Made by a program: the position numbers and the translations under genes | Part shown: positions 1 to 6,826 of the stretch, piece by piece | How positions within the stretch are numbered: the stretch's first letter is position 1 | How the letters are laid out: each line of letters starts with the position of its first letter | Notes under the pieces: generated by a model | The model's database searches: none | Told to the model about the DNA's origin: nothing | Seen by the model: the letters and a program-made list of their open reading frames with translations, nothing else | Assembly (NCBI GenBank): GCA_031261125.1 | Contig: JAISJZ010000424.1 | Location: forward strand, 1 to 21,012 | Direction: 5' to 3' | Length of the DNA stretch: 21,012 bases | DNA from: Planctomycetaceae bacterium | GTDB taxonomy: Bacteria; Planctomycetota; Planctomycetia; Pirellulales; Thermoguttaceae

Positions 1-1014
1 AAGCCGCCCGTGAGGCGGCAAGGCGGATGCAATGCAGCAACAATCTGAAACAGATTGGGCTTGCCGTTCACAACTTCCACGATACCTACAACGGTATCGT
101 ACCGTCGATGATAGGCAGGAATTACAATTATGTAACAGGTTGGGGTGCGCTGTATCCGTTTATTGAACAACAGAGTTTGTACGAACGTATTTCAACCCCA
201 TCCACTACTTAATGCAACAGTTGGGTTCCTTGTTCCCAATGATTGGTGGGCAATACTTACCGATGAGGAACGGCGAGGGTTTGCTTCCGTAAGCGGATTT
301 CTCTGTCCCTCACGCCGCGCCGGTGTTCAAATGAATGATTATCGTGTTGCTAATTCAAGTCAAAGCGGAAACTATCCGAACGGCGGAGGTCCGCTTGGTG
401 ATTACGCCTTCGTTGTCGTAACGACCGCAGAAGGGAAAGGCGATTGGTGGAGTATTGACTCCGAAAATCAAGAAAGATATTTCGGACCGTTTCGGCGGTC
501 AATCTTTGCCACTACGCCGCAAGCGACTTGGGAACCGCGTGACTCGTTTGCGCGGATAGTCGATGGTTTGAGCAATCAATTTTTTATCGGCGAAAAACAT
601 ATTCCTTTGGGGCGGCTGGGTCAATGTCCCAATGGAACGGACGGCGATACGTCCAAACCTAGTATTGCACGAAATATGGGTGATTGCACCTATTTGCAGG
701 CAGGATATAAAAAAGTGGGCGGCTTGAGAGCGATGGTTTTTTGGGAGGCATACGGTGACGGCTTAGGAAATAAGGAAATGGAGGTGCGTAATCCGCTCTG
801 GCGGGCGAGTGATTTTGCCGAAGATAACGTACCAACGCATAATTTACTTCATTCTGCGCTTCGGGGTATGGCGTTCGGCAGTTGGCATCCGGGTGTCTGT
901 CAATTCGTGATGGGCGACGGTGCTGTTCGTTCCGTAAACGTGACAACGCCGCCCGATACCGTCCTGAGAGCCCTTTCGCACGTCTCTGACGGTGTTTCTG
1001 TTAGTTTGCCGTGA
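1..1014 (+). pseudogene. DUF1559 family protein, 5'-truncated by window edge and frameshifted
   Basis: The frame from base 3 gives AAREAARRMQCSNNLKQIGL, the hallmark just after the N-terminal pilin-like helix of planctomycete DUF1559 proteins, and runs to a TAA at 210-212. The rest of the family lies in frame 1: FLCPSRRAG (about 299-325), an IGEKH segment (about 583-600), and the C-terminal GSWHPGVCQFVMGDGAVRSV block followed by a VLRALSHVSDG tail, ending at 1014. The two halves join through a one-base excess between about 180 and 212, for example one T in the ATTT at 183-190; dropping it reads YERI-QPHPLLNAT. The true start and methylation-type leader are left of the window. Members are thought to be exported, pilin-like surface proteins of unknown function, present in many copies per planctomycete genome. 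The frameshift may be a real lesion or an assembly error; the undamaged coding character on both sides suggests it is recent or artefactual. Confidence 0.85.
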
Positions 1015-1029
1015 AAACAGACGGGAGGA

Positions 1030-1083
1030 GACGGCAGATTATTATTGCTGCCGTCTGCCGTCTGACAACTGCCGTCTGCTGTC
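1030..1083 (+). repeat. Heptanucleotide tandem array with an inverted copy
   Basis: Five contiguous 7-nt units follow each other: TGCCGTC (1049-1055), TGCCGTC (1056-1062), TGACAAC (1063-1069), TGCCGTC (1070-1076) and TGCTGTC (1077-1083). A reverse-complement copy, GACGGCAG at 1030-1037, pairs perfectly with CTGCCGTC at 1048-1055, giving an 8-bp stem with a 10-nt loop. The array lies between the DUF1559 stop and the lipoprotein ATG at 1104, so it would be in the transcribed leader. It resembles the short tandemly repeated heptamers (STRR) described in cyanobacteria; the link is by pattern only. Confidence 0.75.
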
Positions 1084-1103
1084 CGCTTTACACTTTTTTA
1101 CCA

Positions 1104-1538
1104 ATGAAACATTTTACTTTACTACTGATTTTACTTTTCCTCTCTGGTTGCGGCAATAATATCAAACTCGGCGGCAAGGTCGTTTTTCCCGATGGTCAAC
1201 CGCTTGAGACCGGTATCATTTATTTTGCGGCACCGGACTTTTTTGCGCGGGCTGCCATTCGACCGGACGGAACTTACGATGTTGGTTCCTTATCCGCCAA
1301 AGACGGTCTGCCGCCGGGAAAGTATAAGGTCTATATTTACGGCGCAATTCAATCGTCCGGCAAAAAGAATGTGAAACAAACGATAGTCGGCGATGACGGC
1401 AAAAGTAAAACGGTCGAAGCCGAAGAAGACATTTTTTCGCCGCTGATAGCGGGTAAGTTCACAAGCATCGACACCACACCGCTGGAGGTCGAAGTTCCGG
1501 GCGAAAATGTCTATAATATCACTGTCGAACGCCCATAA
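1104..1538 (+). CDS. Small planctomycete lipoprotein, likely beta-sandwich fold
   Basis: The protein is 144 aa when started at the ATG at 1104. The first 16 residues form a basic end, a Leu-rich core and a lipobox LSGC (residues 13-16), so it should be a lipid-anchored envelope protein with Cys16 as the modified residue. An upstream in-frame ATG at 1011 would add 31 residues encoded largely by the heptamer array and would bury the lipobox, so I reject it. The mature part reads GGKVVFPDGQPLETGIIYF, then a PDGTYDV segment and a PPGKYKVYI segment, the pattern of transthyretin/carboxypeptidase-regulatory-like domains common in planctomycete lipoproteins. Such genes very often sit directly behind DUF1559 genes, as here. 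Its molecular role is unknown. Confidence 0.8.
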   Translation: MKHFTLLLILLFLSGCGNNIKLGGKVVFPDGQPLETGIIYFAAPDFFARAAIRPDGTYDVGSLSAKDGLPPGKYKVYIYGAIQSSGKKNVKQTIVGDDGKSKTVEAEEDIFSPLIAGKFTSIDTTPLEVEVPGENVYNITVERP

Positions 1539-1548
1539 ACAACTAATG

Positions 1549-1578
1549 TTCTGTTAATCGAAAAATTTGGGATACAAT
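1549..1578 (+). promoter_or_regulatory. Weak candidate promoter for the hydrolase gene
   Basis: A TACAAT box at 1573-1578 matches the -10 found upstream of other genes in this window. The -35 is poor: TTCTGT at 1549-1554 with an 18-bp spacer. It would leave a leader of about 90 nt before the ATG at 1675. Only the -10 is persuasive. Confidence 0.3.
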
Positions 1579-1674
1579 CGCTTCAAATCGCTTTGTATTT
1601 GCGGAATGAACAGAAATATTTAATCCCAATTTTTAGCATTAACAAAACACTAACTTTTTTACAGGAATTTTACG

Positions 1675-2805
1675 ATGAAGAAACTCATTTGCATTGCCGT
1701 TTTATGCTTTTGCATAACATCACTTGTCCAAGCCGCCGAGAGATTGCCGCGTTGCGAACCGAACGAAGTCGGGTTGGATGCTGCGAAATTGACAGAGATT
1801 GATGCCGCCGTCGAAAAGTATATGACCGGGAAAAAATTGTCCGGCTGCGTTGTCTGCGTTGGACGGCAGGGTAAAATTGCTTTTCTCAAAGCATACGGCG
1901 ATAAGACAGTCGATATGGTTTTCGATATTGCCTCGGTAGGAAAGCCAACGGCAACAGCAACGTCGATTATGATTCTCGCTGAACGGGGAAAATTGAAAAT
2001 TGATGACCCGGTCGCTTTGTATCTGAAGGAATTTGATACACCGGAGAAAAAAGAAATTACGATACGGCATCTCTTAATGCACGTCGGCGGTTTTCCGCAA
2101 GGTCCCGGCGGTCCGTACGATGACCCTGTGGACTTTATGAAGCGGATATTGGCACAGAAACCGCAATCCAAACCGGGCGAAAAATACCTTTATTCTTGTA
2201 GTTCGTATATTATGCTCGGTAAGATTGTCGAACGGATATCCGGGCAAAACCTGAATGAATTTACTCAAAAAAACATCTACCAACCGCTCGGAATGGACGA
2301 TACAACGTTTTTTCCTGATGAGAATTTGTGTAAGCGGATTTCCCCGTGTCCGGGTTGCCGTCCCGGTCAGGTTCACGATTTTCAAGCCCGCGCCCTCGGC
2401 GGAGGTACCGGTAACGGTGCTAATTTTTCTTCGGCGGATGATTTGGCAGTTTTCGCAGAAATGATGCTCGAAAAAGGAAAATTACCGAATCGTCCTCGAA
2501 TAATGAACACGGAAACGGTAGAAATGATGACTACGCCGAATCCAATACCGGACGGTTTTCGCGGTCTCGGCTGGGCGATGCAGATGACGACGCAGATGCA
2601 AGACCTAGACGCTCACCGTCCGAAAAAAATGTCGCCGTCGGCTTACGGACACGGCGGATACACCGGCATCGCCCTTTGGATAGAGCCGAAGTATGGTCTG
2701 TTCACCATTTTTTTGAGTAACAGTCCGGGGCGAGGTCCCTATCCTCTCGCCTCTCAAATCGGCGACATCGTGATTGATGCGATTGTTGTTCCGCCGTCAG
2801 AGTAG
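1675..2805 (+). CDS. Secreted serine hydrolase, beta-lactamase class C / PBP-like family
   Basis: The protein has 376 aa with an N-terminal signal peptide (MKKLICIAVLCF... to VQAA, about residues 1-21). Family motifs appear in order: SVGK at 87-90 (the SxxK nucleophile motif in FDIASVGKPTAT), LLMHVGGF at 133-140, Tyr173-Ser174-Cys175 in place of the usual YSN, and YGHGGYTG at 324-331 (the HGG/KTG-type triad). Length fits a single-domain esterase/D,D-peptidase-like member of this family. The substrate cannot be read from sequence; such enzymes include carboxylesterases and peptidases as well as beta-lactamases. The mature protein is unusually Cys-rich, including Cys58, Cys61, Cys175, Cys219, Cys225 and Cys228 (CPGC at 225-228). 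An ACAGGA sequence about 10 nt before the ATG is a fair ribosome binding site. Confidence 0.85.
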   Translation: MKKLICIAVLCFCITSLVQAAERLPRCEPNEVGLDAAKLTEIDAAVEKYMTGKKLSGCVVCVGRQGKIAFLKAYGDKTVDMVFDIASVGKPTATATSIMILAERGKLKIDDPVALYLKEFDTPEKKEITIRHLLMHVGGFPQGPGGPYDDPVDFMKRILAQKPQSKPGEKYLYSCSSYIMLGKIVERISGQNLNEFTQKNIYQPLGMDDTTFFPDENLCKRISPCPGCRPGQVHDFQARALGGGTGNGANFSSADDLAVFAEMMLEKGKLPNRPRIMNTETVEMMTTPNPIPDGFRGLGWAMQMTTQMQDLDAHRPKKMSPSAYGHGGYTGIALWIEPKYGLFTIFLSNSPGRGPYPLASQIGDIVIDAIVVPPSE

Positions 2806-2977
2806 TTGCAAGCGGGTACAAAGAAGCGGGGACGTGTTGGCGGGGCTAACGCATCAAAAGTCAGAACATTCTATTTTTGCTGCGACGATGTTAGACGGCA
2901 AATTTAATGCCAAATGGACTTCTGCTTAACTCCCCGACAAATTTTTATGCACCCTAAACTGTACAAGGTGTTTGCTC
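2806..2977. other. Intergenic spacer with a possible short coding remnant
   Basis: Between the hydrolase stop and the next promoter I see no complete gene. On the + strand one frame stays open from the hydrolase end to a TAA at 2927-2929 and gives a protein-like tail (LTHQKSEHSIFAATMLDGKF and on to WTSA), but it has no ATG start before its end. It may be a decayed gene end or chance. No terminator hairpin with a T-run was found after the hydrolase. Confidence 0.3.
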
Positions 2978-3022
2978 TTGTAATTTACTAAAAATACGGT
3001 ACAATGGGGAGCGCACCCTAAA
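2949..3022 (+). repeat. GCACCCTAAA direct repeats flanking the adaptor promoter
   Basis: The 10-mer GCACCCTAAA occurs at 2949-2958 and again at 3013-3022, 64 bp apart. The copies bracket the -35/-10 promoter: one lies upstream of the -35 and the other just downstream of the expected start site. This is a sensible arrangement for a pair of repressor operators or a looping site, but no known regulator is recognised. Confidence 0.4.
2978..3005 (+). promoter_or_regulatory. Promoter of the adaptor operon
   Basis: TTGTAA at 2978-2983, a 16-bp spacer and TACAAT at 3000-3005 form a good sigma70-like promoter, with transcription expected near 3012 and a leader of only about 20 nt before the ATG at 3031. 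The pattern matches putative promoters at 8303-8330 and 10833-10861. Confidence 0.6.
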
Positions 3023-3030
3023 ATACCGTT

Positions 3031-5157
3031 ATGAGTTCCACTGATACAAACCAAGAGCAAGCCCTTGTCGAGCAAACCCGGCAGGAAATCCGTGTTATCG
3101 TCAACGAAATTACGCAATTGTCCAAAATGGACATTGGGACGGACGAGTATCACACCGAATTTCTGAACCGGGTTGTCGCCGCAATGGGTGCCGTCGGCGG
3201 CGTGATTTGGACGTTCAACGAAGGGATGTTGAACGCTGCCTATCAAATCAATTTCAAGGAACTCAAATTTCAAGAGAATCAGGATGCGAACAAACGGCAC
3301 GCCCGGCTGCTGTACCGGATGCTGCACGGTCCCGAAACCGGCACGCTCGTTCCCGCTCACAGCGGCATAGAAGGCGAAGAAGAATCCGGCAATCCGTCGG
3401 ACTTTTTCCTTGTGTTCGCACCTATCCGTACCGAATTGGAAGTTGTCGGTCTCGTCGAAATTATTCAGCGTCCCGATGCAAATACCGTTGCCCAGCGGGG
3501 TTTCCTCCGGTTTTTAAGTCAGGTTTGCATTTTGGCAACCGATTACTACAAGAACCGGCAACTGCGCAACTTCGGCGAACGGCAAAATCTTTGGACACTG
3601 TTAGAGGATTTTACCCGGACGATTCACCGCTCGCTGGACGTGAACGAAACGGGTTACACCGTAGTCAACGAAGGACGGCGGCTGATAGAGTGCGACCGGG
3701 TTTCACTGGCGTTGAAAAAAGGCGGCGGAAAGTGCCGTATTATTGCCGTCAGCGGACAAGATGTGATTGATAAACGGGCAACAACCGTCAAACTTCTCGG
3801 CAAGTTGGCAACGGCGGTGGTGAAAGCCGGCGAACCGATTTGGTACTCCGGCGATACATCGGACTTCGCTCCGCAGGTTGAAAAAGCGGTTGAAAATTAC
3901 GTTGATGAAGCCCATACAAAAATGATTGCCGTTTTTCCGCTGGTCAGAAAACTGAACAAGCCGGAAGAGGAAGACGACCCGCGGAAGCGGTCAAAGCCGG
4001 AATTGCCGTTCGGTGCGCTGCTCGTGGAGCAGATTGAAGACAGCCGGGTGCCGGAACGGATGCGCAAACGGGTGGAAATCGTTGCCGAACACGCCTGTTC
4101 TGCTCTGGGCAACGCTATTGAACACCGCAGTATTTTTCTGATGCCGGTCTGGAAGACAATCGGCAAAACGAAAGTCCTGTTCACCGCGAGGATGCTGCCG
4201 AAAACACTGCTGGTGTCGGCGGCGGTTCTTGCCGTCATCGGCATTTTGACATTTATGCCGTGGCGGTTTCAAATGTACTGCAACGGAACACTTGAACCGG
4301 TTGTCCGGCAGAAGATTTATTCTCCGCTGGACGGTGAAGTCGAAGAGTTGTACGTTGACCATAATTCGGCAGTAAAGGGACCTTACACCGCAGAAAACGG
4401 CGACAAATACTTCGGCACAACGCTGTTGAAACTCCGCAGTTCCCAGTTGGAAAACACCGGCATTGAACTGCACGGCAAGCGGAAAGAAATCGTGGAGCAG
4501 ATTGCGTCCTTGCAGCGGCAACTGCTTGACCAAGATAAGCGGTTGACCGAAGTCGATAAATCCGATTTGGACGGCAGATTGAAACAGGCAAAGATACAAC
4601 TCGCATCGAACGAGGAACAGTACAAGATTTACCTCCGGCAGGTGCAGGACTTGCACATCACGGCACCGTTTGACGGGGCGGTAGTTTCGTGGGACGTAAA
4701 ACAGCGGTTAACGCAAAAGCGGCCGATAAGCAGGATGCAGTATGTTATGGAAGTGGCATACCTTGACGGGGCGTGGCAGTTGGAATTGGCGATGCCGGAA
4801 CGCCGGATGGGAAACATTGCCAAATACCAGAAATTGTTGAAAGACGGTGAAAAACTTAAAGTGGAATTTGTGCTGGCGACCGACCCGTCGATTACCTATT
4901 ACGGAATGGTAAGGGAAATTTACGGCAGGGCGGAAGTCCGCACGGACACGGGCAGTGCCGGCAGTGCGTCGAGCAGTTTGAATACGGTGCTGATGAAGGT
5001 TGCGTTGGACGACCCAGATAAATTGCCGGAGAATTTGCGACCGGGGGCGGAATGTTCCGCCCGTGTATATTGCGGCACAAAGCCGGTGGGTTATGTGCTG
5101 TTTTACGAAGTAATTGCGTTTGTACAGAAGAACATTTTGTTCCGCCTGTCGTGGTGA
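3031..5157 (+). CDS. GAF-GAF-TM-HlyD fusion protein (membrane fusion adaptor with cytoplasmic sensor part)
   Basis: The protein has 708 aa. Residues about 25-175 and 190-365 look like two GAF-type domains: FLNRVVAAMGAVGGVIW then FAPIRTELEVVGLVEI in the first, LIECDRVSLAL then LPFGALLVEQIED in the second. A single membrane helix follows at about 392-409. Beyond it is an HlyD/RND-type periplasmic adaptor: first lipoyl half at 428-442 (KIYSPLDGEVEELYV), a helical hairpin at about 470-535, second lipoyl half at 540-555 (DLHITAPFDGAVVSW), then a beta-barrel region. The layout puts GAF sensing in the cytoplasm and the adaptor in the periplasm. It has no signal peptide and no Shine-Dalgarno. The next adaptor gene starts 9 bp downstream, so the two are probably one operon. 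Ligand and partner pump cannot be told; none is encoded on this strand nearby. Confidence 0.8.
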   Translation: MSSTDTNQEQALVEQTRQEIRVIVNEITQLSKMDIGTDEYHTEFLNRVVAAMGAVGGVIWTFNEGMLNAAYQINFKELKFQENQDANKRHARLLYRMLHGPETGTLVPAHSGIEGEEESGNPSDFFLVFAPIRTELEVVGLVEIIQRPDANTVAQRGFLRFLSQVCILATDYYKNRQLRNFGERQNLWTLLEDFTRTIHRSLDVNETGYTVVNEGRRLIECDRVSLALKKGGGKCRIIAVSGQDVIDKRATTVKLLGKLATAVVKAGEPIWYSGDTSDFAPQVEKAVENYVDEAHTKMIAVFPLVRKLNKPEEEDDPRKRSKPELPFGALLVEQIEDSRVPERMRKRVEIVAEHACSALGNAIEHRSIFLMPVWKTIGKTKVLFTARMLPKTLLVSAAVLAVIGILTFMPWRFQMYCNGTLEPVVRQKIYSPLDGEVEELYVDHNSAVKGPYTAENGDKYFGTTLLKLRSSQLENTGIELHGKRKEIVEQIASLQRQLLDQDKRLTEVDKSDLDGRLKQAKIQLASNEEQYKIYLRQVQDLHITAPFDGAVVSWDVKQRLTQKRPISRMQYVMEVAYLDGAWQLELAMPERRMGNIAKYQKLLKDGEKLKVEFVLATDPSITYYGMVREIYGRAEVRTDTGSAGSASSSLNTVLMKVALDDPDKLPENLRPGAECSARVYCGTKPVGYVLFYEVIAFVQKNILFRLSW

Positions 5158-5166
5158 TAATAAATT

Positions 5167-6210
5167 ATGACGAATACCATTGCTTTTTTATTGGCGTTTC
5201 TTTTCGCACAAACGGATGTTTCACCGGCACCGCCGCGCAAACAGTATCCGCCGCAAATACCGGTCGTTCTGCCGGAACCGGTTGCGCAAAAACCGGGAAT
5301 TGACGTTCCCGCCGCGTCAAACACAGACGGCGTACAAGTGGTCGGCATCCTCGAAGTGCTGAAACACAACAACGTTGTCCTTGCCGCCACGGAACGCGCC
5401 GTTCTGATGTCGCTGAAAACCGATAAGCGGGACATTCAAGGCAAACCGGTTCTTGGCGCAGACGGAAACCCCGTAATGGTGCCGCTTACCGAAGGAATGT
5501 ACGTTTTCAAAGACCAAATTCTCGGCAAGTTTGACGACAGAGAATTGCAAAGTCAGAAAGACATCGGCATTTGTCAACTTGCCGTTGCAAAAGCAGAATA
5601 CAATAAGAAAATCGAAATTGAGTACGCTGAATGGGGCGTAAAGGTTTCCGAAGCGGAATACAAGATGCTTCAAACGGCAAACAGAATTCATCGCGGTACG
5701 ATTTCGGAAATTGAAGTGCTGAAAGCGGCGTTGGCGTGGGAGCAAGCAAAAGCAAATTTGAAGTTGCAGGAATACACGATTAACGAAGTGAAACGGCAGG
5801 AAGTAACCGTCAGAGAGAAAGAGATTGACTCAAGAACGGTGTTAATCGAATTGCGGAAGTTGGTTGCTCCGATTGACGGCATCATTGTCCGGCTTGACAA
5901 GGCGGAAGGCGAATGGCTGCGGGAAGGCGACGAAGTGCTGGAAATTATGCAACTCAATGCGCTTCGGGCAAGGTGCAAAGTGGATGCAGAGCATTATACG
6001 CCGGATATGGTTGACGGCAAACCGGCAACGGTGTCAATGCTGATGGTGAACGGTAAGGTCGAAGAATTTCCGGGCAAGGTGGTGTTTGCTAATCCGACGG
6101 TCGAACCGGGCAATAAATTTGAAGTGTATATCGAAGTGCAGAACCGTCCTGCCGGCAGTTCGTGGGTGTTGCAGCCCGGCCGCTCTGTATCGGCGGTGAT
6201 TCATCTCTAG
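5167..6210 (+). CDS. HlyD/RND-type periplasmic adaptor subunit
   Basis: The protein has 347 aa and starts 9 bp after the previous stop. Residues 1-20 are an export signal (TIAFLLAFLFAQ core), followed by a Pro-rich linker at 21-50. The adaptor body shows the first lipoyl half at about 60-122 (ending EGMYVFKDQILGKFD), a long alpha-hairpin at about 123-230 rich in Lys, Glu and Ala, the second lipoyl half at 232-262 (LVAPIDGIIVRLDKAEGEWL), and a barrel domain to residue 345. Such proteins bridge an inner-membrane transporter to an outer-membrane channel or act alone in the periplasm. It pairs with the GAF-HlyD fusion upstream. The permease gene on the opposite strand is the nearest transporter, but it faces this gene tail to tail and is not in the operon. 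Confidence 0.8.
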   Translation: MTNTIAFLLAFLFAQTDVSPAPPRKQYPPQIPVVLPEPVAQKPGIDVPAASNTDGVQVVGILEVLKHNNVVLAATERAVLMSLKTDKRDIQGKPVLGADGNPVMVPLTEGMYVFKDQILGKFDDRELQSQKDIGICQLAVAKAEYNKKIEIEYAEWGVKVSEAEYKMLQTANRIHRGTISEIEVLKAALAWEQAKANLKLQEYTINEVKRQEVTVREKEIDSRTVLIELRKLVAPIDGIIVRLDKAEGEWLREGDEVLEIMQLNALRARCKVDAEHYTPDMVDGKPATVSMLMVNGKVEEFPGKVVFANPTVEPGNKFEVYIEVQNRPAGSSWVLQPGRSVSAVIHL

Positions 6211-6217
6211 TTCATTT

Positions 6218-6826
6218 TTACCGCGAATTCATTATTTCCGTTTCGCCGGAAGAGTTTACGCCGACATCGTTCCGGTGAATATCAAATAACTTGACCAAAA
6301 AGTACCACAGCATTTCTTTGGACGCATCAAACCGGGCATCCTGTAACGCAGAAAGAAAATGCTGCGGCTCAATGAACAGCGGCAGCGGATTATCCAAGTC
6401 CGCCTCTTCGGCAAAACGTTTAAGGAAGTGCCGTTCGCTGAGTGTCAACTGATGTGCGGCACACACTTCCCGAAACAACGCCGGCGGATTTTCATAACCC
6501 GGCTTGAACATATCGCGGTACCGGGCATCAATGTTATAAACAGCAATGATAAACAGCGCGACTATCAGCAGGAAACCGAATACGAGCAGATACGTCCGTG
6601 TGTCGCCGAACGTCGGCGAAAATTCTTCGGACATCATCGTTTGCAGAACCTGTTTTTTTGACTGGTCTGCTTTCGGTCGCGGCTTGCCCGGAGTATTGCT
6701 GTCCTTTTTTTGAAAGATGTTCCGGTTTCCCTCTTGGGCGCACAACGGAACATTGCCGAACGGTGAAAACAAAAATACCGCAGACAACAAAAACAAACTG
6801 AACGGCAATGTTAAGCGGAAAACCAT
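6218..6826 (-). CDS. Membrane-anchored protein of unknown function, coupled to the permease gene
   Basis: The protein has 202 aa and starts inside the permease stop codon (TAATG, one shared base at 6826), so it is very likely translationally coupled to the permease. Residues 1-31 form a signal peptide or first membrane helix ending near PLCAQ. A charged Lys/Pro linker covers about 39-60, and a clear membrane helix lies at 78-99 (TYLLVFGFLLIVALFIIAVY). The C-terminal part (about 110-185) is a compact, mostly helical domain: PALFREVCAAHQLTLSERHF, then PLPLFIEPQHFLSAL. I have the impression of similar domains in other planctomycete membrane proteins but cannot name the family. With a cleaved signal the linker would be periplasmic and the C-terminal domain cytoplasmic. 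Confidence 0.75.
   Translation of the reverse strand: MVFRLTLPFSLFLLSAVFLFSPFGNVPLCAQEGNRNIFQKKDSNTPGKPRPKADQSKKQVLQTMMSEEFSPTFGDTRTYLLVFGFLLIVALFIIAVYNIDARYRDMFKPGYENPPALFREVCAAHQLTLSERHFLKRFAEEADLDNPLPLFIEPQHFLSALQDARFDASKEMLWYFLVKLFDIHRNDVGVNSSGETEIMNSR

Noticed and set aside
659..946. 95-aa minus-strand open frame
   Set aside because: It is the antisense of the well-supported DUF1559 C-terminal half and has no domain of its own.
1049..1083. CRISPR-like repeats
   Set aside because: The units are 7 nt and contiguous with no spacers, so this is a simple tandem array.
1011..1103. 31-residue N-terminal extension of the lipoprotein from the ATG at 1011
   Set aside because: It is encoded mostly by the heptamer array and would place the lipobox internally; the ATG at 1104 gives a textbook lipoprotein signal.
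2804..2929. Possible short gene after the hydrolase
   Set aside because: The frame looks protein-like near its end but has no convincing start, ribosome site or known family; kept only as a possible remnant in the spacer note.
3991..4656. 221-aa minus-strand open frame inside the GAF-HlyD gene
   Set aside because: It is a shadow of a strongly coding + strand; composition (His, Gln and Arg rich) is typical of antisense translation of this codon usage.
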